Source: Scortum barcoo (Eukaryota; Chordata; Actinopteri; Centrarchiformes; Terapontidae). Taken from it: DNA of 64,000 nt. The notes under the pieces are model-generated. The model had not been told where the DNA came from. It made no database searches and worked only from the letters and a program-made list of their open reading frames with translations. This document shows positions 1 through 14,284 of this stretch, one piece after another (positions within the stretch are counted from its first letter, which is position 1; every line of letters starts with the position of its first letter). The stretch is from positions 23,340,176-23,404,175 of the forward strand of contig CM041533.1 of assembly GCA_023238725.1 (NCBI GenBank). The letters run 5' to 3'. The position numbers and the translations under genes were made by a program.

Positions 1-1482
1 CGGATTCAGACCTTTGAAGATGATGAGCTTGAAATAATGATACGAGTTGCTTTAAAGCTTAACATGAGTTTCACACAACTCTGTCCGCCGGCTGTCTGTT
101 ACATTACATGTATTTACACCCAACAACTATCAGTCTAGCGGCTAGCTACAAGTCCAAAAGTGACATGTGGCCATCACCACAATCTCCAAATGCTCTGAAC
201 TCTCAAGGAGCTTTTTTGCTTCTCTTCTAAGTGGATTTATGGACATTTACTGGCGATGAACATTAGAGATACTGATGTGCTCAGAAAGCACAAGTCATAG
301 TAAATCTTAAACTATGTGTTTGATGTCTTTGTGTTCAGATTTGACTGAGTTATGACTCCAAGAAGGATAATGAAGTATGACGGAACCTGCTGCAATCGAG
401 CACCAGGGGTTTTTAAGTACCCCACTAGCTTCCATGAGCTGTTGTCACAGTTTCTGCTGCAGCTCCAACTGCTGACTGTGTTGATAAGCGAGCCAAATCA
501 GCAGCCAAACTACAATAATTAACTTCTATTTGATTTTAGAACAGCGGCGTGCACCTGTCCCGTTCACTTCATGCAGTCTCTCCCACTGGGCCCCCACCCA
601 CAACTCTCCCCATGGGGAGGCGCACCTCACAGTTTGAAAACATCCGACTTCGATCAGTTTTGTTACAGCAAACTTACAGCAAGACCCCCCATTCCGTTGT
701 TTGAACAGCGAACATCAGACGATGTTCAGTAAAACCAGCAAAACCAGACAAGAGTTTCTTCTCGTTGTTTGTCCAACTCAGATTTAGTGGTATTCATCTG
801 GATCCATTTGTCTGCAGTAGTTATTGTAGCTGGCCAAACCAACTGTAGGCGACTAAAACTTTCACCTCCTACAGCTTGTTAAGACACAGCTGATTATGTA
901 AGCTATAGTTTAAATCCTGAAGTTTGAAAATCACTCCTTAAAAATGTATATTTGACATGAAAACACTGAATTTTTCAGCCCTAATTGAGGTCTGTTCCCA
1001 CCTACATATAATTGTTATTATAAACTATTATCATCTGACAGCAGATCCACATAACATAGCATAGCAGAGTGCAGGTGGATGTAAGAAAAGAGCTTTCGGG
1101 AGCTGGATGGGCATGCGATGAAGGTCTCTAGTCCAATAGACCGCTGGCTTTAATGCCAAAATTGAACTAATGATGTCCTGGGGTGGGAGGTTTGTTGGTC
1201 GAGTTGAACCCCTATCAAAGCTGCTGTTTTTGGAGCGGCCTGCGCCGAGGACTGGAGGGCTTCTTGGAGGGAAACTGGGCTCATCTTTCTCTGATGAGGA
1301 GACTCGTGGTGCCAAAGCGATCTCTGAAACCTCACAGTCTACCAAACCTCTTGGCTGTTGCCTCTACCTGCTGATGACTCCCTGCATGAACTTTATTGAA
1401 TGCCAGCCCACACCCGGAGTTTGTGTGCATGTTGCGCGATTGTTTGTGTATCCCTGGGTGTATCCCTGCTCCTCTGCTTGCC

Positions 1483-1511
1483 TTTTTTTTTTTTGTGTGT
1501 GTGTGTGTGTC
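1483..1511. repeat. T-run followed by (GT)n microsatellite
   Basis: About twelve T residues run directly into about nine GT units. It is a simple sequence repeat within the probable first intron. Confidence 0.8.
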
Positions 1512-2034
1512 TCAAGCGCACTCCCGCTCTCCCTTGTGCTTGCGCGAACACCATCAAAGCCAGCCACCCCGCCGCTCTACTCAATTACACACCCAGGCTT
1601 TTAAAAAGACACCCTCAAATCCGGCCTGCGCGTCTCCCAAGGTCAACACTGCTTATTCCTTGTGTCATTTACCAGAGGGAGAGGATTACATTGGAGCGAA
1701 TGAACCAGGTATCGCCTGTATATTATAGCCTTAACAAGAAGGAGAAACAGGTCCTGCTTTTGTTGGCCTGTCTTTTCACAGTGCCCTAGAATTTCTCCCT
1801 ATCCAAAATATGATTCCAGGAACTAAGTGGGTTTGTTGTGTGTATGGTTTTGAACGCTGTCAGGGGATTTCTTATGCCCGGAGGAGGCCGTACAGCAGAG
1901 GGAAACTAGGCTACCGTACAGATTGTAGTTGTTTTTTGGTTAAGTGATAAGTGGAAAATGTGGGATATTTTCAGACGCCTCATTGGCAAACCTAACGCTA
2001 AACCACACTTTCCTTTGGGTCTCATTATCAAATG

Positions 2035-2440
2035 GCATACACCGTACTCCAAATGTATTTGGACAGCAGCGTGTTTTTTTGATGTTTTAGCTCTGCAGTC
2101 CTTGGTGTGAGGAAGGCTTTAATTTTATTTTCATCCCTACCAAATTAACTTTTTAAAGGTAGCAGCACTTTTTGAGCATTTTAAGGTGACAAATATTTGG
2201 ACACAAATAGTCATCATTTTTTGTCTCTTGCCGAAAGTGATTCAAAGATCATTTTGAAGTCTCAGAAATATCATCGGACTCTGGATATTTTCCTGTTGCA
2301 TTCACATTATTACTCACTGGGCTACACATTTCTCAGCGGGCTGGTTTTTCATGAGAACATGTCAGAATGTGAGCAGATACAACAGATCATTTTTGCGTCC
2401 CACCGCTCTCGTAGAACTGGTGGTTAACAAGGCAGACGGA
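2035..2440. repeat. Probable degraded interspersed repeat
   Basis: The phrases 'ccaaatgtatttggacag' (about 2050) and 'gacaaatatttggacac' (about 2188) match the opening of a dispersed teleost repeat that I remember as an old DNA transposon remnant. No intact reading frame or clear terminal repeats are visible, and the borders are approximate. The identification is from memory. Confidence 0.35.
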
Positions 2441-5159
2441 TGAAAAAACTGTACAAAAGGGGAGTTTCTATTACCGACTCATTCCTCATCACTCCCTTGC
2501 CTGATTAAGCTCTTAATTATGGTAGTGTGGTGTAGAATACATGCCTGGCTAATTGTCTGTAAGTAAACAAAGGTATCATATCACATCTCAAATTTATAAA
2601 CTTCCTGTTACAAAGCTTCAGGATAGGCACAGTAGATGCCCCTCTGGTGATCCATAGGTAAATTAAGATGATGGGACTTCCATTTAGCTTTGTAGTAGGG
2701 CCACAGTGTTGTTGCTTGGCCGATGTGAAATTCCATACTCTTGTTTCCGTGTAGTCATTTATTTAGACATGTTTTTCCATGTTTACTGTGGCTGAATAAT
2801 TTATGGCTTTGTGTAATCCACGGCTGAATTCTCTTCGGGATAAATTGAAATAGAGGCTGGAGCATCTGGAAGTGTACCTAAAAATAAGATGACCACTTAA
2901 TTTAACACAAAGAACAACTTTTTACATCTAAACACTATGGAAAGTAGGTCATTTAGGAGGATAATGTGCCGGGAATATTAGGATGCATGAGGAACACTGA
3001 CATTATTAGAAACGAAATGGATTTACCATTTGTACCACAGATTATACCACCCATTAAATAGCATATAAACAAAAGCAGCAAACGTGGCATCTGTCTTTAC
3101 ACAGTCTCCTCTTTTTTCTACCGTATGTTTCTCACCTCTTACATACAGTACAGGAATTAAATACAGATATTGCCATGTTATTTCAGCAATTTCTACATTG
3201 ACAGCTGAAGAAACGATATTCAAGACAGCTCAAACAAAATATGAATAAAGGTGAAAACACGTGCTTTTCAGATAAAAAAAACAAAACAAAACAATAAACA
3301 CGACCCAGTTCTTTGTGTTGCATGAAAAAATATTGCAGTACACATCAGAGAACAATGTAACACATTATTAATACTGGCAGCTATGTTGAGCTTATCTTCA
3401 TTGTGCCAATTTAGGACAATGAGTTGATTTGCTTTTAAACACATATTGATGACTTACACTGTGTTACTATTAAGCATGTGCAGTCTCACATACATATAAG
3501 ACATCATTGTATATCAAACATAGAATATGTGTGTATATGTAAAAAGCTTATAATATACACTTTCAAATAACAGATATTAATGCAAAAAATGTCACATGAA
3601 TTTCAATAAAATCAAAGGAATTGTACATCGAGTAGCAGAAGAGAGACAGCAAATGTATCAATTTTAACTCGATAAAGGCCTCATTGCTTTCTTACCCTCC
3701 AGGTTTTCTTTAAGTAACTGGCTTATTTTGATGTTTGCCTTGTTAACAGCCAACTCAGGCTTTGTACATCATTGAAAATGTCCTCAAGGTTCTTGTGAAA
3801 TCAACTGAAGGCCCACTTACTGGCTTTGTGGCTTCCTTCCTTAGGTCTTTCAAAGTACTTTGAGAGAGAATCACCATCCAAGAATCTAAGATCCATTTAC
3901 TTGCCTCTTCCTGACCTTTCAACCAACAACATCAACATCACGGTCTTCAACAGATCTAACAGCTACTGGGCTCACAATGTGTACATCTCCACTGGCAACA
4001 GAACAAACTTCATCCTCCAATGAAAACAATGTCGTATGGTTGAAAAAGCACATCAATGAACCACTTGCTGGAATCGTTTTCACAAACTAGTAAGGATATT
4101 TCCAAGGCCACAAATGTTGTCTTATGCGTAAAAATCAGGACATTATTGGTAACCTCCTCAAGAAGCCTTTGAATCTTGCCACATGCTCTAATACAATGTA
4201 AGTAAAGTCTTTGCACACTTGCTGCTGAAATACATTTAGCAAAGTCCTTGAGCTTTTAACAAACCTGAAGTACTTTTTTCTTCTTTGCAATTCATTCTCA
4301 TCCAGGCCATTCACTGCGTCAAGGACTTGGAGATTTTGATAAAAAATGCTGTTGTGCTACGTATTGATCCACCTTCTGTGTTCATTTAATACCATAAAAT
4401 AACACTTCATGCATAAATCTAAACCCTTGAATAGATAGATACCTAATTTACAATTGACTGCGTTGTAGACCAGAGGAGGAATCCTTCATTTTCACATCCA
4501 GTGCTCTGAAAGAATAAAGAGAATAATTAAAAACACACTTCCTTCCCAGTATTTCACTTTACGTACAAGGCGATTTTGGCTTTAATCTAAACCCTGGTAA
4601 ATTAAAAACGTTTCAGAGATGATTCACAGCCACATTCTTCTGTCTGTATCAGAGTATCAGTATAATAATAAGTATCAGAAAGTAAAATGTCACTCTTCAT
4701 ATGCTCCTTCTCTGTGAAATGTCGACATTTGATGTGCAATCTGGCCCAATCCCTGAGATCTGTGTACACACTGTAGCTCCTTTATGGAGCTCAGATGGAT
4801 CTGTAGGCTGTCAAAGGGCAAAACATTAATTCATTGACTTGTGACAGTCGGAGCAGCACTTTGTTATAGTTTAACTACACACACACAAACTCCCAGACGC
4901 ATCCGGAGACTCGTAACTTGTGTTCCTGGAAAACTCTGGTTCATCTGCTCTGCCGTCAGGAAGCGTTTGAACAGCCACAACTCTGCTTGGTGACAAGTCC
5001 GCAGACGGAGACGCAGGTGCTGGTTCCCGTTTTTATGTGGTTTCCAAACAACCTTGGCTTGCCAACGGTGCCACATAAAAACGTTGAGGGAGCCATCACT
5101 CTCCCAGCGGTTTGATGGATGGAAAGATAGATGGGCTGACAGATGACTACATAGGTAGC

Positions 5160-5725
5160 GGCGGTAAGATCAGTGTCATTTTATACACCAGGGAGATGAA
5201 ACAGAGAGAGGGAGAGAGATAGAGGGAGTAGCTCGGAGAAGGCTTCATCATAAATATTACAAATTCTTTTCCCCGGAGAGCGGGGCTGTAACAGAGAGAG
5301 GGTGAATGGGAGGAAATGGAAGGAGAGAAAGAGGAGATGTGTGCAAGCGAATGTACGTCCTCCCGCATGTGCGTGTCTGCGTTATTTAAGTGTGTACTAT
5401 TTTTTTTCCTGAAAGACAAAAAGAGAAAGACAGAGTCGCGAAGAAAGGTGCGATAAAGTTGTCAGAAGAGTGAGACAAAGGGAAGAAGCGAAGAGGGAGT
5501 GGGTGAGTGGAGACTCAAAGAACGTGGAAGAAACCACAGAGAGACGAGGAGACAAACGTAGAAGAAAGGGAGCGGGGGAGTGAATCAAATGGAGGGAGTC
5601 AGGAAGGATAATCAGGGTATTATGTCCTTTAGCAAGAATGAGATGCAAAAAAAAAAAAAAGCCAAAGAGGAGTACAGACAACAAAGAGGGATGAGTGGGT
5701 GAGCTTAAAGAGGACTCACCAGTTG
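5160..5725. repeat. Polypurine (AG-rich) tract
   Basis: The + strand is dominated by A and G for more than 500 bases (repeated gagag, gaaag and ggaggag), ending near a run of fourteen A at 5647-5660. The open frames on the opposite strand here are Ser/Leu-rich by-products of this composition and not genes. Confidence 0.7.
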
Positions 5726-5820
5726 GCATAATGACTTAACCTTATGTGTTTTCTGTATCTGTGGTGCAAGCTTTATCTGCATCTGTTGAATCTTGTTGAA
5801 ACTTTTTTTATATGCTCACA

Positions 5821-5821
<1 letters not shown>

Positions 5822-5855
<34 letters not shown>

Positions 5856-5875
5856 CCACACCACACACACACACC
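5822..5875. repeat. (CA)n microsatellite, interrupted
   Basis: About sixteen CA units (5822-5853), an interruption, then a second CA block up to about 5875. CA-rich sequence continues to about 6015. Confidence 0.9.
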
Positions 5876-8197
5876 CATGATCAAGTCAGAGATGGGGAGA
5901 CAGGGAGACAGAGAGGTGACAGACTTTGTCATCTCCTGTCAGGGCCCAGAGACACACATACTGTACACACACCCCCCCTTCCCTCCCAACACACACACAT
6001 ACACACACATTCCTGACTCCCACTCTCTCAGTGTGTGCTCTTCACACACCCAGTACCCTCGTGTCCCTTATCACACTCTCTCCCATCTGTTCCTTTTCCA
6101 ACACCCTCAGCACACAATCATTTTTAGTCAGTGTGTGTGCTGAGAAATCCCACTTGTCAAACCATCCCCTTTCACAAGCTCACCACAAACGACTGTTTCT
6201 GTTGTTAATGAACATTTGTGTTCGCTGCCAAGCAATCCTTTCCATTCCCGGGGTTAATATTGGCCAAAGAATTTTTTTCAGATACTGCTCTTAAATTATA
6301 AATAATGAAAAGAACACGAGAGAAGTACTGTAAGTTGCCTTTTTTAAGGTTTCATAGTTCTTTCTATATAACAATGACACAGACAACACAGAAAATTTAC
6401 GGGCGGAATAAAATCGCCCATATAGACCGCGCAGCGACCACTGCTGGCATCAGCCTGCTTCATTTGCTGTTATGTCCTATTTAGCAGTCGCATCACATTC
6501 AATAAAATCTAATGCATATCAAAAATAGCTTGTGTCCTCTTCAATAGGGCATCGATAATGAATTTAGTTAAATGGCATGACTAATGTGCATTTTTCGGAC
6601 TAGTAATGGGCTCATCAGAGTTAAGGGACGCTCGCGTAGGCCAATCCGGGCCAACGTGGCCGCCCACCTCCTGTCGTCCTGCCCAATGATCGCCACCCAC
6701 GCACTGACGTCTCCCATTGTTTGGACTGGCATGATAAAGACGTGAAGCCGGCACTCTTTAGAATGCATGAAAGCGAGTCCTGGGGGCAAGTTCAGCAAAG
6801 CGTGAAGGAGGGAGGAGAGAGATGACAGGATGGAGGGATAGAGATGATGGGGGGAAAGAAAGGAGGGCAGTAAAGCTAATGGCTTTATGGCGACAGTGAT
6901 AATCAGGCTAGCTGAAAATCTCTTCATCTCACACAGAGCTGAAGGGATTCTGGGAAATGGAATGAAGCAGGTTTTCAGTGTTTGGTGGCCGTGATGCAGA
7001 CAGATGTGTCTGTTTCTTTTTATGCATGCAGGCACATTTCTGTACATGTATGCTGAACATGAAAGGAACAAGTTCGTATCTGTGTGGATTGTATGTGCTT
7101 TCTTATTACCAGTTGATTCTGTGTGTTTAAAGACGTCCCTGGAGAATTCACATAATTCACACAAGCTCACATGTACAGTCTTGAATACAGTACATATGCA
7201 AAATCTGTATATGCAGCCAGCTCAGGGGTGGGAGATAGCACTGAGGCATGAAAAGCCTTTGCTGAAATGGCTCCCTCATATCACGCTGCACAATTAGGCC
7301 TGCCATTGCAGTGCCTTTGCCCTAGAGTCAATGGTGGCACAGTACAGAGCTCTGCTTGGATAGATTCCTCCAGGCTTTTATCCTGCGTGGGTATGAATGC
7401 TGCAGCAGCCCACTAACTGCACTGTGTGTGTTGTGTGTCCAGCGGGTGCGCGACTGTTGGAGTAGCAGGGTCAGCCAGCCTCGTGGGTAGTGGCTTTTTG
7501 TTCTCTCGCCTCTCTCGCTCTCCCTTGTTCTTCTGCACATATACATGAACAAACAAATGAGGCTTTACGCTGACATTAAAGCCACATCAAATTGCCGGCT
7601 CCTGTGAGGAATCCGCGGGCAGCGTTTCCCCTGATGAGCTTTTCTTCCACAGTCCCGTGCAGCCAAAAGAGCCTGTGAGGAGAGATTCATCGTGCAGTAA
7701 TCACCCCACACAACACAAGGTTTCCAATAGACCTACATGCAGGCAATCCAGCCTTACGGAAGCCCAAGAGGGTCTTAGATTCTCCACGCTTAGAGAATTT
7801 CCATTCTCACAACTTCCCCTGCCACAGAGGAAAAACAGGGAAATTTAAAACTTCATTGAACTCCCAAAACAGGGCCATTTGTGTTCTTGTTTCTTTTTCT
7901 TTTCCTGGTGTATAAGCTTGGGCTTCTGTGGAAATTAGGTGAATCCATCACACTTTCTCCGGCGATGCCCGGGTCCTTTGCTCATAGAGAACACATGGGA
8001 AAGGCAGGGAGACAGGGCGCAAAGAGACTGCCTTGACAAATTTTTATTTTTTGGCGTTACTTTTTCATCTGACCTGGCAGTGTGCCCCCTCACGCAGAAT
8101 AATAGGAGCTAAAGCCATTCTCTTTTTGCCGAGCCATCAGTGAGCCATGGAGAGCCGGGGAGGAGGAAGTGATTTCCATGTTAATGGGAACCTTCCC

Positions 8198-8410
8198 GGC
8201 AGCGTCTAAATCTTTCTCTCCTTTCCTTCCTTTCATCACTCCTTCTTACCTATTTCCTGTCTGTTTTGTGCTTACCTACCTTTACCTTGCTGTCGTCCCC
8301 GAGCACTCAATCCCTCTGCTGTTGTCTTGCAACGCTACCTTTCACCTCTCAGCCTCTGTTTACTTCTCCTTTCTTCCTTACCTCTCTCGCGCTCTCTTTC
8401 TCTCTGTCTA
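8198..8410. repeat. Pyrimidine-rich tract
   Basis: C/T-dominated sequence of about 200 bases with repeated tctctc and cttcct blocks. No gene is supported here. Confidence 0.55.
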
Positions 8411-9550
8411 GCTTGATGAATGGAGTCGCTGGACTGTGAGCAGCACATCCTCAATGGGGTGTGGCGGGCCATTGCTAGCTGTCTCACATAAGTGTGTGTT
8501 TGGGGGTGCCTTTTTTTGTTTTTTGGGTTTTTTTTTTGCTCTCAGTTAGCCTGCCTTTCGTGTTGGTATACACAAGTGCAAATGCTGCAAACTCAAGCCC
8601 GTCAAAATGGAAAATCCATGGAAAGAAGTTGGAGAAGAACACTCTTTGAAAGTCTCTTATCCCTCATCCCCTGCCACGGAGGAACTACACCGATGTCCAC
8701 TCGGCTGAACATGTACAATCCCCACCTAGCCCTCTGAGGATCCCTGAGCAGCCAAGTGAACATGCTCCCTGAGGTCTCTGCCATCCCCTCCTGCCCTCTC
8801 CACTCTTAACCCTCTTCTCCACGGGCTCCTCAAAGCACAGCTGGAAGCAGGGCCAGCACGTCATCTTCCCAGAGATAGATAGTGGCTCCATTCACTATAC
8901 GGTCTCTGTCAGAAAAGCGGCGGTGGGTAAACTACTCTGCCGCGGGGGTGCAAAATGAATCGCCTCAGCCCTGCACTCTCATTCCTTAAACATAAAGGCT
9001 GGCGAGGCAGAATGAGTGCTGCTCCAAAAGTTTACGGCATTCTTATAAATCATAAATATGCCTCAACATATTGGGTAAACAGATGATCATTCTGTGAGGT
9101 GAACAGGTATAAAGTAAACTTTTGGGGGGATGCAGAGAGACGGACTCGATGCTGAGATGGACCCTGCAGGGCCTTGCGGGAATCCGTGGCTTCCAGCTGT
9201 TTTAAATGGGTTACAAATAAGCAGGAGTGGCTTATTGTTTGATTTAAATGAACAAAACTTCCATGTTTTGGAGTGACGAAGAGGAAGGTTGATTGCGAGA
9301 AAAACGGCAGAGACTGGAGGAAGACAGAGGGCCTGTCCTGAACATAACCTCATATCGTCGCTCGGAGGAGTAAACAAACTGTTATCACACCTCCAAACTA
9401 TTCATTGTGGTACCGACTTGAAGGGGGAGAGGAAACATCCACACTGTGGCTTCAAATAAAAATGTCTGTCTGTATTTTTTCTGTAAGTAGTGTTTTTTTC
9501 TCTGCTAACATTGTCAAAGCTGTGCACCTGCACCGTCATTGTTTTTCTAG

Positions 9551-9640
9551 AACAGCACGGAGGCTCCCGTGTGGTTTAGCACGTTGTAACTGCTGCACTT
9601 GCAATTACGGGTTCAATTCTCACCAGGCTCATTTTGCTAC
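9551..9640 (+). repeat. Possible tRNA-like SINE remnant
   Basis: The string 'agcacggaggctcccgtg' followed by 'ggtttagcac' and 'gggttcaattctc' resembles the common fish repeat containing 'agcacggtgg...gtggttagcac...gggttcgattcc', with a degenerate B-box-like 'ggttcaattc'. It is short and diverged. Confidence 0.35.
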
Positions 9641-10859
9641 AGTGAATGAATGCAGAGTACACTGCTTTGCATAAAACACGCTAAATGGCAGAGAGGGGAA
9701 GGCTAGTTTCCGAAAGTAATCTGGTACACATAAACTGCTTCAAAGAGATCACAATCACACAACATTTATATTCATAGTGTCATCAGCATCTGTTACATTG
9801 AAGCCAGTTTGACTCAAGTCCCCTGGGTAGTGCAACAACCAATTATCTTCTCATTCTAATGAAGTTATCTGAAGACCTTTTGCTGTAACTGAAATGCATT
9901 ACAGTCATTATTTTATTAAGATCAGATGAATGTAATCACAATAATTCTTCGACAGTCATATATTTTATTCTCTGTACTTCACAGATAATCTTCTCCTCTC
10001 TTTCTTTCTTTGATACATCATGCATCTGCAGTTGTATTTATCAAATAGGAAATAAGTCTTGACTGGCCAAAACTTCTCAGTGTCCTACTTTTAGGACCAG
10101 GAGTTAAACCATTTCTTCAACTTTCTTAACTTAGGGAATAACTTTTATCTCCTGATTCTGAGGAGAGAGCTCCATACGTGTCCTCGGCTGTAAGGATCTG
10201 CCAGGAGGTGGCCTTTATGTCGAGACATTCAGGCACATTCGGTGGGAGGAGGGGTATTACATTAGAGTGAGAATTATTGAGATACTTTTTTTGCAAATAT
10301 GAATCAATTTTTTGACCTTGCACGGGATGCAAAGAAAAGCACTTATGCACTCTTTGCAACCTCACGGCAACAGGAAAAATGTAGCTTTGCTAACAATATG
10401 GATTTGTCAAAACCAACATTTTCTGTAGAGATAAAATTAAAATTTGATCAGTTGTGCAGCTGCTTCTCTTTAATTCCCTCACCAGTAAGTGGGAAGTTCT
10501 CAAAAAACAAGCTGCATTATATTTAATTGATATAATTTGAAAGCCTGCAAGACATAAGGAGCTATAGATGAGATGAAGCTATAACCTTTATAACTCAATA
10601 ACTCATTACTCATCACTAAATTTTGAATTTTTCCATTATTTGATATGTAAAACTGCGTTTGCAGTATGCAGCTGTGAGTGTCACAGAACAGCGAGACATC
10701 GCCTAAAGAAAAGTCAGAGTAGGAAGCTTCGTAAATAACTCTCAAGTCTTTCTCTAAGGTGCCGCAGGTACAATTTCTAGGAGTGATTCTGAGATGCCTG
10801 ATAAATCTGGGCCCTGATTGCATTTCCCAAACCCACTGGAATTACATAATGCATTCAAT

Positions 10860-11340
10860 CAGTGTAAATCACTTTGCACAAACAAGCCTGCACAAATATT
10901 CAATTTAGGTCTTATTGAATTCTTTTTGGCTCTTCTCTTCTGGCATCTCCTTCTTTAAAAACTCAGAGTGTTGTCAGAAATTGATGCATTATGTCTCAAG
11001 AGGGAATGTTTCTCATCCCAGCAATCCATGTCCGATCTGCAGCCTGCCCTCAGGCTGGGACAACACCTTGTGTTAATTAAAGCCGACCTCTGGATTTGCC
11101 TGCTCCGCACCAACACGTTCTGGAGTAAAATTGAGTGTTTGATTCCTCAAACTGTTTGACTCATTTCATCTGGCTCTAATGCTCGGTTGGAGTTGCAGAG
11201 ACTTGATGATTACGGCGATAACCTAAACAATTAGGTGATAGGCAATAATTTCCAATAATTGTTATTCTCTAATTAAGTTTTACATCTTCAGAGCCCAAAA
11301 AAGAGATGGAGGAATTGCAATGAAAGGATAAACTAATTAA
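10860..11340. other. AT-rich block, possibly conserved non-coding
   Basis: No gene or recognisable repeat. The block is dense in homeodomain-type ATTA/TAAT words ('acaattaggtgat', 'caataattgtt', 'ctctaattaag', 'aaactaattaaaatg') within otherwise complex sequence, the look of many vertebrate conserved non-coding elements. This is an inference from appearance only. Confidence 0.25.
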
Positions 11341-12509
11341 AATGGAGGTGACTAATACTAGCGTGCTTCTTATCCTTTTATTTTCTCCATCCCTCTGTTT
11401 CTCTTACTCTGTATTAATATTTCATCTAAAGTTCAGTGCTTTCTGCTTCAATAGACAGTAAAATCACTGCTGGAAACATTGCTCTCAGTCACATCTCTCT
11501 CTCTCTCTGTCTTTCTCTCCTTCTCACTCACAGTCCTCCTCCCTTCGCCTTCAGCCCCGTGTCATTTTTCTGCCTCTCATCTCCCCTCCCCTCCTTCTTC
11601 CCTTGAGCTCCCACTGTACATTGCTCTGTTTCTCTCACAATATCTCGCAGGTGGAGGCGAATGTCAGTGGCAACTCTAACTGGCTTAAGCCGGCCCCAAA
11701 CTGTACTTTCCTTTCTCTTAGTCACATCAGTCAGCCACTCAGCCAACCAACCAGCCAGCCAGCCTGCCACTTTGTCATTTTATCATTTTGTCAGTACGCT
11801 CGAGAGCCAGTCAGTGTAAGGCTTGTAGCTACTTGATATCATGGGAAGGCTGCAGCTGGGGTGCTCATTCTCTTTGTAACCTTGCTGCTGGATATTGATT
11901 CTGATTTAATACTTAGTAGGTGACTTATAAGTATATTTCAATAAAGCTGTCACAGAAAGCTCCATTATATAAGTTACATCTGTGTTTTACTTTATCCTTG
12001 CCCCGAAAGGACCTGGCCATTATTCGGGATTGACGTGGGGCGGCGGACATTGTTTAGCACTGTTTGCACTTAGGCACCTAGGTGCGCCCACGCCAGTGTG
12101 CAAGCCCAGGCATTCACATACTAATGGATTAATGGACACACGCACACACACATCCACATGCACTCAGGCATACTGTAAGCTGCCTTTTCCTCCTACTCCA
12201 TATGGCATTAGAACAGAGCTCAGTAATGGCTAATGGCCTGTCTCACCGCACAAGGCAAGTTAAACAGCAACATTCAGTGTTTTATACCGCTTGCCCTGGA
12301 GCCTGCAAAGGAAAAGATCCACACTGTTTCATTATTAACCCCATTAGCACCGAAATAGAGGGCGTCACTTTCACTTTCACTCTCGCCGCGTGCAGTCTAG
12401 TTTAACCCTGTGGTATATATTTGGAAAGAATAAAAATTCTGCCTCGACAGCAAATGCTGCTGTGTTTTCATCTCGTCCTCCCGGCCTCAGCTATCACTCT
12501 GCCTCTCTG

Positions 12510-13060
12510 TCTCCAACACTTGTGTTGATGCCTAAATCACACTCTCCCCGCCTTGATCCTCCCTTTCCGTTTCCCTGGCCTTTTCCCTTAAGCCCCCTTG
12601 AGTATGAGTGCCTGTGTGATGGACTCTCCCTAAACGGATGCAGATTTTATTCAAGCTATTTTCAAAACCAGTGCGTGCGCTTTAGCCAGCTAGACATTTT
12701 TTTAATGACTCCCCTAACTCGACGCCTTCCACCATCACCTCTGCCGCCATAAGATGCGGCAGAGTCACGTAATCTTATTTTATTATTTTTTTTATTCCCT
12801 CTCAACCCCTCCTTTTTTCTCTCCTCTCCGAGTGTTTTTACAGCTCAGGCCCTGGTCCACACTTGTCTTCAAAAAGTGGTTCCCTGCTGTTTTTTCACCC
12901 TGTCCATTCCTCTCTTCACACCCTCTCTGTCCCTCTCGTGTTCCATCTTTCATTTCACATTTATCTGTTCTTTTACAGTCGCCCCCTCTCCTCTCAGATC
13001 GTCCCCAGTCCCCCTCTCCTCTCCATCCAGCAGTTTTCTACAATTATAAAAATGTATTCA
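12510..13060. repeat. Pyrimidine-rich tract
   Basis: About 550 bases dominated by C and T (repeated ccctctcc, cctccttt and ctctcctc). The overlapping open frames are Ser/Pro/Leu/Phe-rich composition artefacts. Confidence 0.6.
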
Positions 13061-13811
13061 TTTACAGCCGCCTTAATTAGCACTCACCACCTGTCAATTC
13101 ACTTCATTTCCAACTACTCCTCTTGCCAGCTCGGCCCTGTTCATCCAGTCACCTGCAAAGACTGGCGGTCCCACGACCAATTGTTGTCTCCCTTAGTGAA
13201 CTCCGGTTTGACAACAGCCGCGAGGAAGCAGAACAGTCTGATATGGACGAGATGAGAAAGAGACGTGGAGAGAGTCTTGTCTCGTCTGTGAAGCAGTGCC
13301 CAAATACAGCACACGAGGGCTTTCGATCTTCTCTCCGTGGCACAATTATGGCCAGCTCAGTGGGGAGCACCCATATTAGTAAAACATGAAGCATTGAACC
13401 GGCGCACTCACGCTGCTTCCCCCCCACATCCAGCTCTAATGGCTTTACCTGTGCGAACAAAGCAGAAGGACAGATCCCAGCCGCTCTCCATTTTCATCTG
13501 ATGTGTGATCTTATCAGGGGCCCGTGCTGCTTTTTGTGGTTTCTTTATGTGCAGAATGAGCTGGGAATCACTCCCTGACACTCACCTTTTCGCTATCCTC
13601 TCTCCCCCCTCTCCCTTGCTGGATCCCCTCTTTTTTTTTCCCACCAGTTCATCACAGGTGGAAATGATGTATGACTTGTGTTGCCAGCTGCTCTCCCGTG
13701 TGAGCAGAAAGCTGATAATGACTAGGTCTAGCCTACTTTGCCAGCATCACACCCCCTTTGTCACTCTCTTCGTAAGCGCTCCCTGGGTGTGACAAGTGTG
13801 TACGAGAGACG

Positions 13812-13846
13812 GAGAGACAGAGAGAGAGAGAAAGAGAGAGAGCGAG
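13812..13846. repeat. (GA)n-rich simple repeat
   Basis: Imperfect GA repeat ('gagagacagagagagagag' and following bases) inside a wider purine-rich segment. Confidence 0.75.
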
Positions 13847-14284
13847 GCTGGAGCACTTTGGTCTGCCGTGGTTTGTGTGAGAGGGAGAGGGGCCGTTGCG
13901 TCGGTGTGCGTTGTCCCGCTTCACCGTAGAATAGGACAGATCAATAGAAACCGCAGTCTCTGACTTGTAAATAACTTTCCTAATTTGCTGTCTCATTAGC
14001 AACATCCCTGTTTATGTTCGAGTTGTCTTCGTCTCAGCCTTCTGGTGCTGTGTCAGTCCCAGATGGTAAGCATGGTAGTCATGCCACATAAACTGGCATT
14101 TAGTGTTGATTCACTGGCACATGCTGTCCCTTCCAGTGGGCAGACCCCTACAGGGCCACGTGGGCGCTGGCATACTCTGTCAGCAGTAGAGGATATTTAC
14201 TTAAGAGAGCGCTGTGTGACACTCAATGCATTCTTACATTTCATCATATAATTTGAACCAGTTATATATGGTAATGGGGCTAAA

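Noticed and set aside
6568..7170. 200-codon minus-strand open frame
   Set aside because: No recognisable domain, no splice or promoter context, and low-complexity Leu/Ser stretches from a purine-rich segment; I could not support it.
8610..8710. Short ATG frame starting MENPWKEVGEEHSLK on the + strand
   Set aside because: Only 33 codons, with no flanking splice pair that fits and no family recognised.
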